The position numbers and the translations under genes were made by a program. Positions 25,812 through 34,783 of a DNA stretch of 56,308 nucleotides are shown here, piece after piece. The notes beneath the pieces are model-generated. The model was not told the origin of the DNA and ran no database searches. It saw nothing but the letters and a program-made list of their open reading frames with translations. Within the stretch, counting starts at the first letter, position 1. Each line of letters begins with the position of its first letter. Source of the stretch: Deltaproteobacteria bacterium (lineage in GTDB: Bacteria > Desulfobacterota_D > UBA1144 > Nemesobacterales > UBA2774); contig JAJCZS010000045.1 of the NCBI GenBank assembly GCA_029262275.1, positions 1 through 56,308 on the forward strand, given 5' to 3'.

Positions 25812-26954
25812 ATGAGAGTTCTATATGTTGGAAGCCCGGCGCTCTTCTCTAAGGGAGCAAGCGCAATACATATATTTAAGATGTGCCAGGCCATGACAAA
25901 GCTTGGAATAGAGGTCGAGCTCATTATCCCTGCTAATCGAAGCCGCACAGAATTATGCGAATATTATGGTGTAGAACAAAATTTCAGGATAACTCAGTTC
26001 CCATATTTTAATAATACTTCGTTAAGAAACATCGTTCATGGTTTTTTTGCCTCTTTGTACATTAGATTTTTCAGATCCAATCGCTATGACATAGTTGTGA
26101 CGAGAAATATAGTGTTTGCATATTTTGCAACCAAGTATTTAAAAATCCCAACCGTGTATGATGCTCATCATCCATTAGTTAAGGGTGGAGCTTCTCTTTT
26201 TAACTCTTTTAAGGACTCGGAGTATCTAGTTAGGTTCTCTACGAATTCAGACGGGCTCGCTCAAATTTATCTAAGCCAGGGATTGCCTAAAGATAAATTG
26301 GTTGTAGCTCATAATGGGGTTGAGCTTGGAAGATTCGAAGACGCTCCTTCTAGGACCAAGTGTCGCGAAAATTTTGGGCTTCCATTGGATAAAAAGATTG
26401 TCTGTTATTCAGGCAATATCTATGAGGGTAGGGGTATTGAATTACTCATAGACGTTGCTCTTCAATTAAAAGATGTCATATTTCTAATAGTTGGCGGCTT
26501 AGATGAGGATGTAGATAGATATAGGCGGATAGCTCAGAAGAAAGGTGCTCAAAACTTTGAACTAACTGGTTTTGTTCCCCATAAAGATGTTTCTTTGTAT
26601 CTCCTGGCCTCAGACATTTTGGTAATGCCCTATACCCGGAAAATGACTATTAAAGGGGGGACTCAAGCTGAGCAATTCACGTCCCCAATAAAGTTGTTTG
26701 AGTATATGGCCGCTGCGCGCCCCATTGTTGCGACTTCTATCTCGTCTGTAAATGAAGTCTTGGAGGACGGAGTAAATTCTGTTCTTGTTGAGCCCGACAG
26801 CGCAGATTTGCTTTATAAAGGTATTCAAAAAGTACTCGAAGACAGAGATTTAGCTGAGAAAATTGCAGTACGTGCGGGGTCTGATGTTAAAAAATATACT
26901 TGGGAAGAACGAGTAAAAAAATTGCTCGACATAAACAAGGGCTTTAAATCTTAG
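25812..26954 (+). CDS. GT4-family glycosyltransferase
   Basis: Retaining GT-B glycosyltransferase. The N-terminal MRVLYVGSPALFSKGAS and GVEVEL-type strand start the acceptor domain. The donor domain has VCYSGNIYEGRGIELLI, and the EX7E-type SPIKLFEYMAAARPIVATS motif near residue 310 binds the nucleotide sugar. The protein is soluble or peripherally membrane-bound. The ATG at 25812 begins the canonical first strand; a GTG at 25794 would add six polar residues, and neither has a clear ribosome site. No other cell-wall or capsule genes flank it, so the product cannot be inferred. Confidence 0.85.
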   Translation: MRVLYVGSPALFSKGASAIHIFKMCQAMTKLGIEVELIIPANRSRTELCEYYGVEQNFRITQFPYFNNTSLRNIVHGFFASLYIRFFRSNRYDIVVTRNIVFAYFATKYLKIPTVYDAHHPLVKGGASLFNSFKDSEYLVRFSTNSDGLAQIYLSQGLPKDKLVVAHNGVELGRFEDAPSRTKCRENFGLPLDKKIVCYSGNIYEGRGIELLIDVALQLKDVIFLIVGGLDEDVDRYRRIAQKKGAQNFELTGFVPHKDVSLYLLASDILVMPYTRKMTIKGGTQAEQFTSPIKLFEYMAAARPIVATSISSVNEVLEDGVNSVLVEPDSADLLYKGIQKVLEDRDLAEKIAVRAGSDVKKYTWEERVKKLLDINKGFKS

Positions 26955-27023
26955 AGTCTCTTATGTATCTTATGTCCCCAAATTATATTTGCATCTTAAG
27001 AGCTTTTTTTGGTCAGAACTTCT

Positions 27024-28538
27024 ATGATAAGAATATGTAGTTCAATATTAATTGTTTTAATTTTGTCAGGATTAGTAAATCCTTCCTTTGCGGATGATGA
27101 TATAGAAATTCGCGATCTCTACTATAACGAATACAGAGAAAACTTGCTTCGGGGCAGATTCAATGATCCCGTAGAGCAAGATAGAGTTTTAGGTCCAGTT
27201 CCTAGAGAGCAGGAATTAGGTGTAAACGAATTTCTTCGTGATACCGCAATTGCCTATACCGCCCAATGGGCTGGAAGATGGTTCTATGTAAGGAACAAAA
27301 ATAGCCGTATATTCGACACCTCCTTTTCTAAGTGGTGGGATAATATCAGCCAGTGGCCCGAGTTTGATGACGGGGATAACTTTTTTACTAATCTTGTGAC
27401 ACATCCTATAATAGGTTCTCTGAACTTTTTATACTATAGAGAGATGGGCCATAGCTTTTGGGTCTCGGCTATAGGCTCTGTGGTGCAAAGCACGCTTTTT
27501 GAATACACCATTGAGGGTCTAGTAGAAACTCCTTCAGGGTCTGACCTCATTTTTACTCCACTTCTTGGCGTTCCCCTTGGTTATGGAATGGAGAAAACAT
27601 CCGACTGGCTTGAAGACACGGGTTTTGTTCCGGCAAAAATCTTAGCCTATATAATAAATCCAATGAAAAATTTTATTCATGACAGACAAGTAGGAGTTAT
27701 TAATCCATTCTCAAAACAGTTTATGTCTGTTAGTGGCCCCATTAATTTCACGTCTAATAAGACTGAAGCAATTGATCTAGCGTATTCATTCAACCTTGAA
27801 TCACCTATACCGACTGGAAGATTTATTGGTGATATTCAGATTGTTAATGTAAAAGAAGACTTGGGTGGAGAATTTATTTTTTATTCTCTCAGGGCAGATG
27901 TTCCCTCGGCTGATAATAGATGGGGAATTTATGTCAAGATTGCACAATCTGGAGTCAATGCCGTATCTGTTGGTGATGATAATATTAGTGACGGTTTTGA
28001 GTTTGCCAATGTGTTAGTTGGTGGGAAGCATGTTATAACCCAAGGGCCAAATTACGCTCTAACTGGGGGAACAAGTCTTGTCCTTCCAACAGCGTTTAAA
28101 GATAATATAGATAGATTGCAAACTGTTTTGAAGTATAGAAAGAATTTTCCTATAAACCTGCAATCAGCTTGGACTGTAACTCCATATCTCTCGGGAGCTC
28201 TTTGGGGAGACATCTTCAATATAATGGCAAATGTATCCACAGACTATGTTTTTAATGCCAGCAAGCTTGAGGGAAATGATTTTGAATTTAGAGTGAATTA
28301 TGGCGCTGCGTTTGGAGCTAATATCCCCGTAATTGCATCTCCTGTGATATTTGTAGAATTTGATGGTTACTCACTTTTAACATCTGATACAGAGGGTAAA
28401 ACCAGCACTTTTGTTTCCTCAGGTGTGCGCCTAGGTAGAAAGTTCAGCCCAGGGTTTGGCATCCAGGTTCCCGTTTCTGGACCAGATAGCGACGTTTCTA
28501 AACTTAGTTTCTTCGGTGATTTCCAGGTCCGTTTCTAA
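27024..28538 (+). CDS. DUF3943 outer-membrane barrel-like protein, copy 1
   Basis: Exported protein of about 504 residues. A clean signal peptide (MIRICSSILIVLILSGL to a PSFA cleavage site) is followed by a DUF3943-type block: FSKWWDN, HPIIGSLNFLYYREMGH, GSVVQSTLFEYTIEGL, ETPSGSDLIFTPLLGVPLG. The rest is rich in alternating beta-strand patterns and ends in FQVRF, a terminal Phe typical of outer-membrane barrels. Function is unknown. The ATG at 27024 opens the signal peptide; a TTG at 27009 is less likely. It lies 130 bp from a paralogue in the same direction. Confidence 0.78.
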   Translation: MIRICSSILIVLILSGLVNPSFADDDIEIRDLYYNEYRENLLRGRFNDPVEQDRVLGPVPREQELGVNEFLRDTAIAYTAQWAGRWFYVRNKNSRIFDTSFSKWWDNISQWPEFDDGDNFFTNLVTHPIIGSLNFLYYREMGHSFWVSAIGSVVQSTLFEYTIEGLVETPSGSDLIFTPLLGVPLGYGMEKTSDWLEDTGFVPAKILAYIINPMKNFIHDRQVGVINPFSKQFMSVSGPINFTSNKTEAIDLAYSFNLESPIPTGRFIGDIQIVNVKEDLGGEFIFYSLRADVPSADNRWGIYVKIAQSGVNAVSVGDDNISDGFEFANVLVGGKHVITQGPNYALTGGTSLVLPTAFKDNIDRLQTVLKYRKNFPINLQSAWTVTPYLSGALWGDIFNIMANVSTDYVFNASKLEGNDFEFRVNYGAAFGANIPVIASPVIFVEFDGYSLLTSDTEGKTSTFVSSGVRLGRKFSPGFGIQVPVSGPDSDVSKLSFFGDFQVRF

Positions 28539-28668
28539 TACTCTCAACTAGTTTTTATGCTCAGAGCCATAATTTTACTGAATTCCCTTTCAATTTAGTC
28601 GAATAATTGTTAGAATTGGATTTATAGGTGGAGTGGTATTTCTAATTTAGTTATAGAGAGGATGAAGG

Positions 28669-30168
28669 TTGAGAGCAGTAAGGGTTTATTTAATCACTTT
28701 TCTTTTTTTAGTTGGTGCTCCCCTTAGCGATGCTATATCCAATGAGGAACCAATTGACCTATTTGCTTCAGATCAATCTGAGGAAACTAATTTAGATAGC
28801 GAAATAGTAATTCAGCCTGAACCAGAAATAGTTCCTACTCAAGTTAATTTAAGACAAGCCGGTTTTAAAGAGTATATGTACGATACTGGTATTTGGTACA
28901 GCGTGCAGTGGGGTGCAAGGCTTTATTGGGTCAGGGATAAGAGCCTCAAGATCTTCAACACTTCATTCTCAAAGTGGTGGGATAACGTAACTGAGAAGCC
29001 AGAGTGGAATGATGGAGACGCTTTTGTAGTGAACTGGGTCGCGCATCCGTTTTTTGGTATGTTATCGTACCAATTCTACAGAGCTAGAGGACATGACAGG
29101 TGGTCGTCTGCTCTTGGATCAGTTATTCAAAGCACCCTTTTCGAATATGCAATTGAGGGGCTTGCTGTGCAGCCTTCTGCGACAGATCTTATCGTTACTC
29201 CTGGTATAGGTGTGCCCCTTGGAATGGTCATGGAAGAGCTCTCCGAGTGGCTCATAGAGCAGGACAACTCTGCTGCTAAGGTTGGAGCTTATCTCACAAA
29301 TCCCATGAGGCTTTTTGTTAAAGACAGGCAAATTGGAATTATTAATCCAGTTGCGGGAACTTTTGAATTCAGCGGGCCTTTTACCATTGGTGCTGCTAAA
29401 GATAAGGCTTTAGATCTAGGTTATCTGCTATTTATGGAAACTCCTCTTCCGCTAGGAAGGGTAATGGCTGATTTGGAAATTGTAGTTTTGGATAAAGATT
29501 TCGGCGATCAGATGTTTTTCTATTCAATAAGATTGGATCTTCCCTCAGAAAGCGGTTTTTTTGGTCTCTACATTGATGCTCCTTATGGTGGCGTAAATAA
29601 TGTGGAACCAGCCAGAAACGGCTACGAGTTCTCAAACATTACGATAGGCGCAAAACAGGTATTATTGAAATCGACTAATTTTGTTATGTCGGCAGGCTTA
29701 GAGTTTGCACTTCCTACCGCTTTTACAGATGGGCAGGATAGGCTGTCGGTTGTTACAAATTATAGAAGAGATCTTCCAACATATATATATCAAGCTTTTA
29801 CCGCCACTCCATATCTTGCCGCAGCTATTTGGAAGGATGCGTTTAGTTTACAGGCAAATCTAGGCACGGATTACATATTCAATGCTGAGAACTTTGAAGG
29901 AAACAGTTTTGAATTCAGACTTAATTATGGAGTAGCAGGCGGTGTTAATGTTCCTATAAAATTGATCACACCAACTGTCTTTATGGAGTTAGATGGCTAC
30001 ACATTAACTTCAGATAATATTGATAGAAAAACAGATTTATTCATTACTCCTGGTGTTAGATTTGGCAAAAGGATTAGCCCGGGTTTTGCAGTTCAATTCC
30101 CAGTAGCAGGGCATACGAGTGATATTGCAGAGGCTAATTTTATTTTTGATTTTCAGATTAGGTTCTAA
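28669..30168 (+). CDS. DUF3943 outer-membrane barrel-like protein, copy 2
   Basis: Paralogue of the preceding gene (499 residues). It shares FSKWWDN, the GSVIQSTLFEYAIEGL and PSATDLIVTPGIGVPLG blocks, a KDRQIGIINP segment and the FQIRF terminus. It has a signal peptide and an acidic linker (residues ~25-60) absent from copy 1. It starts at TTG: a GAGAGGA site at 28656-28662 lies 6 nt upstream, and the nearby ATG at 28662 is out of frame. The end overlaps the convergent GYD gene by 4 bp. The two barrels probably act together or on related ligands. Confidence 0.76.
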   Translation: MRAVRVYLITFLFLVGAPLSDAISNEEPIDLFASDQSEETNLDSEIVIQPEPEIVPTQVNLRQAGFKEYMYDTGIWYSVQWGARLYWVRDKSLKIFNTSFSKWWDNVTEKPEWNDGDAFVVNWVAHPFFGMLSYQFYRARGHDRWSSALGSVIQSTLFEYAIEGLAVQPSATDLIVTPGIGVPLGMVMEELSEWLIEQDNSAAKVGAYLTNPMRLFVKDRQIGIINPVAGTFEFSGPFTIGAAKDKALDLGYLLFMETPLPLGRVMADLEIVVLDKDFGDQMFFYSIRLDLPSESGFFGLYIDAPYGGVNNVEPARNGYEFSNITIGAKQVLLKSTNFVMSAGLEFALPTAFTDGQDRLSVVTNYRRDLPTYIYQAFTATPYLAAAIWKDAFSLQANLGTDYIFNAENFEGNSFEFRLNYGVAGGVNVPIKLITPTVFMELDGYTLTSDNIDRKTDLFITPGVRFGKRISPGFAVQFPVAGHTSDIAEANFIFDFQIRF

Positions 30169-30479
30169 TTCTTCTTTGACTTCTTCTTTGGCTTCTTATT
30201 CAATTGCTTCTCAAAGTCCTTAATTGGTATAGCTGCTAGAGTCATTATTTGAACAGTGCCTCGTGCGCCTAGCTCTGTTGATACTTTAGTAATAGTTTCG
30301 TTATCAGGCGCTTCAACAATGTTAATGAAGTCATAAGGACCAATTACTGCATATTGAGTAATTACCTTTACCCCCATCTTCTCCATTTCCTTATTAACTT
30401 CTTTAATTCGCTCAGGCCTCATCTTCATAGTCTTTCGGCCTTCATCTGTTAAAACGCTCATCATTATGTATTTTGCCAT
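30165..30479 (-). CDS. GYD-domain protein
   Basis: Small cytoplasmic protein (104 residues) of the GYD family, a ferredoxin-like dimeric fold of unknown role. The family-naming segment appears here as GPYDFINIVEAPD near residue 47, preceded by the YIMMSVLTDEGRKTMK strand-helix. The C-terminus is a very lysine-rich tail (KKPKKKSKK) that could bind nucleic acid or acidic surfaces. It lies 60 bp downstream of a lipoprotein gene in the same direction. Confidence 0.82.
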   Translation of the reverse strand: MAKYIMMSVLTDEGRKTMKMRPERIKEVNKEMEKMGVKVITQYAVIGPYDFINIVEAPDNETITKVSTELGARGTVQIMTLAAIPIKDFEKQLNKKPKKKSKKN

Positions 30480-30539
30480 TTTTATATGCTCTTAAAGTTC
30501 TTAGATTTAGTTGCCCGGTATCAACAACTCATAGAAAGT

Positions 30540-30815
30540 TTAGTTAATCTGGAGTGTAGCGTATTCCTCTACATCCTGGTCGTAAGCCTCTTTTTGATTT
30601 CTGCATTTTGATTCATCACCTGAGTAACTCTCAAGACAATCATCCAATTCTCTTCTAGACTTTTCTACTTCTTGTCTGGCTTCACTTAATGATTTGTGAT
30701 TGCGAGAATTTTTAAGAGGTGAGTCAATTGCGTAGTCTTTCCCAGTCTTTACAGTACTACAAGCAAATAAAGGAAGAACAATAACTAATATTGCTAAAAT
30801 TAAGTGCCGATGCAT
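30540..30815 (-). CDS. small lipoprotein
   Basis: A 91-residue exported lipoprotein of unknown function. The signal MHRHLILAILVIVLPLFAC ends in a good lipobox (LFAC, Cys19). The mature part is polar, with a predicted helix of alternating Glu/Arg/Lys (SLSEARQEVEKSRRELDD) and two further Cys about 13 residues apart that could form a disulfide. There are no close relatives in the window. Confidence 0.7.
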   Translation of the reverse strand: MHRHLILAILVIVLPLFACSTVKTGKDYAIDSPLKNSRNHKSLSEARQEVEKSRRELDDCLESYSGDESKCRNQKEAYDQDVEEYATLQIN

Positions 30816-30942
30816 TTTATTCTCCTAACTAGGTAGTAAGCTGAAATTTATGAAGCTAGCATACATTATTATACCAATTATTTATAGGACGAAAGCAAAT
30901 AATTTCTTGATAATAGGATTTCCTGAATGTTAAATATTTAAT

Positions 30943-31626
30943 ATGAAGTATCACCTAAAGCCTCTAGATAAAAATATTTGGACTGCTCAATCAGTACAGA
31001 AATTGCTCGGAGTGGATTTTGGCGGCAGGATGACTGTAATCCGTTTGAGTTCAGGCGATCTCTTCCTTCATTCTCCAGTAAAGCTAAATGATGATCTATC
31101 TTTGGAGTTAGAAGCTCTAGGAGAAGTAAAGTATCTGGTTGCACCAAACAAATTCCATCACTTACATTTAACTGACTATATAAGCAGGTATCCCAGTGCT
31201 CAAGTATGGGGTGCTCCAGGACTTTCAGAAAAGAGAAGTGATATTAACTTCACTGCAGAGTTTGGAGAGGATGTTAGTTTGGACCCAGATGATGAAATTA
31301 AATGGGTGTTATTTGACGGTGTGCCTCTTTTCAACGAGGTGGTTTTTTATCATCCTCAGAGCAGAACTGTGATATTTACTGATTTCATTTTTAACTATTC
31401 TACTAATGAGAGTCTATGGGTTAAATTGTATGCTTGGATTGATGGGGTATATGGCAGGCCTGATCTTTCAAGATTAATAAAATATATGGTTCGGGATAGA
31501 GAAAAGGCGAGAGAATCAGTACAAAAAATACTTTCTTGGGATTTTGATCGTGTGAGTTGTACTCACAGGGATATCATAAATTCTGGCGGCAAAGAAATAA
31601 TTACTAAAGCACTTAGTGTTATATAG
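30943..31626 (+). CDS. DUF4336 (metallo-beta-lactamase-fold-like) protein
   Basis: A 227-residue soluble protein of the DUF4336 family, related to metallo-hydrolases of the MBL fold. VIRLSSGDLFLHSPVKL, VAPNKFHHLHLTDYISRYP and VWGAPGLSEKR are typical. A single HHLH stretch stands where MBL enzymes have HxHxDH, and no second Asp is seen, so a classical two-zinc site is doubtful. No ribosome site precedes the ATG. A TTGATA-N17-TTAAAT element (30907-30935) ends 7 nt before the ATG, so the mRNA may be leaderless. Confidence 0.75.
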   Translation: MKYHLKPLDKNIWTAQSVQKLLGVDFGGRMTVIRLSSGDLFLHSPVKLNDDLSLELEALGEVKYLVAPNKFHHLHLTDYISRYPSAQVWGAPGLSEKRSDINFTAEFGEDVSLDPDDEIKWVLFDGVPLFNEVVFYHPQSRTVIFTDFIFNYSTNESLWVKLYAWIDGVYGRPDLSRLIKYMVRDREKARESVQKILSWDFDRVSCTHRDIINSGGKEIITKALSVI

Positions 31627-31664
31627 GGAACGCAGAGTCTCTACGCTCCCTATATAATTTTTTT
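31622..31664 (+). terminator. rho-independent terminator
   Basis: Arms 31622-31635 and 31641-31654 pair over 14 positions with two A-C mismatches on the plus strand (G-U wobbles on the minus strand), followed by seven T at 31658-31664. It lies between two convergent genes, so it ends the DUF4336 transcript and probably stalls fumC transcription too. Confidence 0.75.
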
Positions 31665-31670
31665 GATAGT

Positions 31671-33077
31671 TTATTTTTTTGTTCCTGGCTCTGTCATTGA
31701 CATTGGATCAAGTAACTCGTTTAATTTGGCTGCAGGAAGTACTTTCTTCTCTAGTGCAACTTCACGTACAGTTTTACCTGTAGCATATGCTTCTTTAGCA
31801 ATACTAGCAGCGTTGTCATAACCTATTACAGGCGCTAGGCTTGTGCACATAGCCAAGCTCTTTTCGATCATTTCTTCACAACGTTCTTTATCTGCTTTAA
31901 TTCCTTTTATGCATTTGTCAGCAAACACATTTGATGCGCTTCCCATGAGCTCTATTGATTGTAGAAGGTTGTGCCCCTTAACCGGCATCATAACGTTTAG
32001 CTCAAAGTTTCCGAATTGTCCGCCAATTGAGATTGTTAAGTCATTACCCATAACCTGGGCTGCAACCTGACACACGGCCTCTGGAATAACAGGATTTACT
32101 TTGCCTGGCATAATCGAAGATCCGGGCTGTACTGGAGGAATAAGTATCTCGCCGATACCGCATCTAGGACCACTTCCAAGCCATCTGATATCGTTTGCGA
32201 TTTTCATTAGACTTACTGCCAGTGTTCTAAGTGAGCCACTAGCTTCTACAACTGCGTCCTTTGATCCTTGAGCTTCAAAGTGGTTGTCTGCTTCTCTTAA
32301 TTTGTTCTTTGTACCTTTACTAAGTTTTTTAGCAACTAGTCCACCAAATTTTGGGTGTGTGTTTATCCCTGTACCCACTGCTGTACCACCAATTGCAAGC
32401 TCAGATAGTTCTTGTTTTGCATACTCAACTCTCTTGATACCGTGCTCAATCATACTTGCATAGCCGCTAAATTCCTGCCCCAGTCTAATAGGGGTTGCGT
32501 CTTGTAAGTGAGTGCGTCCTATCTTAACTATTTTATCAAACTGACGCGCTTTAGATGCCAGTGCTTTATGTAAGTTTTTTAGTCCTGGAATTAACAGTTG
32601 GTCTATAGCAAGTATTGCTGAGACATGAACTGCTGTCGGATAAACATCATTACTAGATTGACCATAATTGACGTGGTCATTTGGATGTACTCCTGTTTTG
32701 CTTCCTTTTTTAATGCCTAGTATTTCATTCGCACGGTTAGCTATTACTTCGTTTGTATTCATGTTTGTTGATGTCCCAGAGCCTGTCTGGAAAACATCTA
32801 GAACAAAATGGTCATCTAATTTTCCATCTATTACTTCTTGTGCGGCTTTAACTATAGCTCGTCCATTTTTTTTGCTTATAAGTCCAAGCTCCATATTGGA
32901 CTCGGCTGCAGCCTGTTTTATCATGCCCATTGCTTGAACCAATAGACTATGTTTTTTTATTCCGCTTATTGGGAAATTCTCGATTGCTCTTGCGGTCTGA
33001 GCTCCATAATAAGCATCTGACGGGACAGACATCTCTCCCATTGAATCGCTTTCAATTCTATAACCCTTTCTGGCCAT
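31671..33077 (-). CDS. fumC: fumarate hydratase class II
   Basis: Iron-independent, homotetrameric fumarase of the TCA cycle (fumarate + water to L-malate). The superfamily signature GSSIMPGKVNP is present, together with TSTNMNTNEVIANRA and the substrate-site GRTHLQDATPIRLGQE. At 468 residues it has the normal length. AAGGAGGAG (33085-33093) precedes the ATG closely. Part of that ribosome site falls in one arm of an inverted repeat (33078-33122). Confidence 0.96.
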   Translation of the reverse strand: MARKGYRIESDSMGEMSVPSDAYYGAQTARAIENFPISGIKKHSLLVQAMGMIKQAAAESNMELGLISKKNGRAIVKAAQEVIDGKLDDHFVLDVFQTGSGTSTNMNTNEVIANRANEILGIKKGSKTGVHPNDHVNYGQSSNDVYPTAVHVSAILAIDQLLIPGLKNLHKALASKARQFDKIVKIGRTHLQDATPIRLGQEFSGYASMIEHGIKRVEYAKQELSELAIGGTAVGTGINTHPKFGGLVAKKLSKGTKNKLREADNHFEAQGSKDAVVEASGSLRTLAVSLMKIANDIRWLGSGPRCGIGEILIPPVQPGSSIMPGKVNPVIPEAVCQVAAQVMGNDLTISIGGQFGNFELNVMMPVKGHNLLQSIELMGSASNVFADKCIKGIKADKERCEEMIEKSLAMCTSLAPVIGYDNAASIAKEAYATGKTVREVALEKKVLPAAKLNELLDPMSMTEPGTKK

Positions 33078-33122
33078 AATTACACTCCTCCTTGGACGTC
33101 CTTGTTCTTGGGAGTGTTAATT
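33078..33122 (-). promoter_or_regulatory. inverted repeat spanning the fumC ribosome-binding site
   Basis: On the minus strand an arm AATTAACACTCC (33111-33122) can pair with GGAGTGTAATT (33078-33088), which ends at the base before the fumC ATG; one base is bulged. The paired arm includes the 3' part of the strong AAGGAGGAG ribosome site. An 8-bp palindrome GGACGTCC lies in the loop. If transcribed, the hairpin would limit ribosome access. Confidence 0.4.
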
Positions 33123-33144
33123 ATGCCATAAGAAAGAAATTTTT

Positions 33145-33933
33145 CTATTTTGCCTTGTGGGAGTTGTCTACGATTGCACCTTGAGGTTTTTGAAAGACTT
33201 CGGAATTGGGGTTCTCTTTTTTAAACGAAACGTTCTCAAAAGTCATAGAGCCAACTTCGGTATCTCCTAATTTATCATCAGACCACTCGAAGAAACTGAT
33301 CTTTTTAGGAACTATGAGACCATCTGCTTCCTGCCACTCTTCATATACGGCAGCGTGGCGTTCAAGCTCTTCAATAGACTTCCCCCTCATGAGAGGTGGG
33401 TAAGTAACTATGTAGTGCAGAACCTTTATTTGATTGGTGTCTTTATCTATGTACGCAACATAATCATCATCAGGTGTATCACCAACTCCCGGATCATATG
33501 TAGCCTTTACGACATTGTACTCTTTGCCATTTAATTCTTTAGTACCAAGAGCCTCCAGATTTACCCCTGGGTCTGCAAAGAGGAAGGGTAGTCCAAAGAA
33601 ATAAAACGGTGTAAGAGCATAGAATCTGGGCGGCAATCCCAAAGCTTCAACATTGGGAGTAATCCAGGCTTCAGTACCATCAAAACCTACTTTATAGTTG
33701 TCGCTTGTGATAAGAGCTTTTCGGGAGTTTAGATCAAAAAGCTGATTATCTTCTACTTTTACTATGCCGGTGATTTCCATCTCTTGATCATATTGCAGAG
33801 TTCTGTAATTCTTAAAGTTCTCAAGCCCCCCATGTGCATCATATGCCTCATCAAGCTGAGCATTTGATAATATAGAAAGTTGAGTTACAAAAATTAAGGC
33901 TAACGTCAAAATAGAAAATACTTTTTTCATCAC
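33145..33933 (-). CDS. secreted DUF6503/LolA-fold-like protein
   Basis: Exported protein of 262 residues. The signal peptide is MKKVFSILTLALIFVTQLS with a SNA cleavage site near residue 25. The mature N-terminus, LDEAYDAHGGLENFKNYRTLQY, resembles proteins annotated as DUF6503, which share a LolA-like half-barrel. The rest is beta-rich with repeated acidic turns. It may bind lipid or another hydrophobic ligand in the periplasm; this is inferred from fold resemblance only. GGAG lies upstream of the start. It is divergent from the sigma/anti-sigma/VWA operon across a 206-bp region that holds two palindromes. Confidence 0.6.
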   Translation of the reverse strand: MMKKVFSILTLALIFVTQLSILSNAQLDEAYDAHGGLENFKNYRTLQYDQEMEITGIVKVEDNQLFDLNSRKALITSDNYKVGFDGTEAWITPNVEALGLPPRFYALTPFYFFGLPFLFADPGVNLEALGTKELNGKEYNVVKATYDPGVGDTPDDDYVAYIDKDTNQIKVLHYIVTYPPLMRGKSIEELERHAAVYEEWQEADGLIVPKKISFFEWSDDKLGDTEVGSMTFENVSFKKENPNSEVFQKPQGAIVDNSHKAK

Positions 33934-34014
33934 AAGTGTCTCCGTTATACATGGTTTTCAGTTTTTAATTATAAATGATTATCTCTTGGAATGATCCTTT
34001 GATAAAAATTTGGG

Positions 34015-34054
34015 TTATTATCTATAGATAATAAAAGCTAAAACTTTTAGCTTT
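34015..34054. repeat. two abutting perfect palindromes
   Basis: A perfect 20-bp palindrome, TTATTATCTATAGATAATAA (34015-34034), touches a 21-bp dyad with arms AAAGCTAAAA (34034-34043) and TTTTAGCTTT (34045-34054). The right half of the first can also pair with bases just after the second (TTATTAT, 34053-34059), giving alternative folds. They lie between divergent genes, upstream of an ECF sigma operon, and may be operators or an attenuator. Confidence 0.65.
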
Positions 34055-34139
34055 ATTATTCGTATTAATATTTATAACGCTTGTTGATTTAGATAAGATG
34101 CCTGGCAAATCTACTAATTGAGATTGGACAAAATTTAAA

Positions 34140-34781
34140 GTGCTCGGACTATTTGCTAAAAAAGAGATTTCAGATGAAGAGGCTATGAGAGGGTTTCAAA
34201 ATGGCAAGGCCGAGAGTTTTGATATTCTCCTTAAGCGTCATAGTGGAGGTTTGCTCAGATTCATTATGAAGATGACTGCTGGTAATAAAATTCATGCTGA
34301 AGATTTGCTTCAGGAAATATTCCTTAAAATAATTGAGCGCAAAGATAGATATGATTCTAAGCAAAAGTTTACAACTTGGCTCTACAGCATTGCCCGCAAT
34401 CACTGTATTGATTATCTCAGATCAGAGAGCTACAGGAGGCACAGCTCACTTGATGCCCCACTGTCTGACACAGACCAGGCGGGAGCCGTTGTTCTAGAGA
34501 TAGTAAAGAGTGAAGACCCAGGGCAGGAAGATAAGATCTATAATAGAGAGCTTAAGGAGTTATTGGATTTGGGAGTTAATTCTTTAAAAGAGGAGTTTAA
34601 AGAGGTTTTTATCCTAAAAGAAATAGAAGGGCTTTCCCTAAATGAGATTGCAGATATTACAGGGTCTCCTCTGGGTACTGTAAAGAGCCGTTTGAGATAT
34701 GCATATCAGAATCTAAGGAAAGTTTTTAGTGAATCAGGGTATTTTGAGGAAAGGCAAAAAGCTAAAGGAGTATCATCGTAA
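34140..34781 (+). CDS. ECF sigma factor (third)
   Basis: RNA polymerase ECF sigma factor of 213 residues. Region 2 is complete (DEEAMRGFQNGKAESFDIL; AEDLLQEIFLKIIERKD; TWLYSIARNHCIDYLR). Region 4 has LKEEFKEVFILKEIEGLSLNEIA and the HTH PLGTVKSRLRYAYQNL. The proposed start is GTG; a later ATG at 34182 would cut into region 2, so it is rejected. Two nt separate its stop from the anti-sigma ATG. It heads a three-gene module with an anti-sigma factor and a VWA protein. Confidence 0.9.
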   Translation: MLGLFAKKEISDEEAMRGFQNGKAESFDILLKRHSGGLLRFIMKMTAGNKIHAEDLLQEIFLKIIERKDRYDSKQKFTTWLYSIARNHCIDYLRSESYRRHSSLDAPLSDTDQAGAVVLEIVKSEDPGQEDKIYNRELKELLDLGVNSLKEEFKEVFILKEIEGLSLNEIADITGSPLGTVKSRLRYAYQNLRKVFSESGYFEERQKAKGVSS

Positions 34782-34783
34782 TC

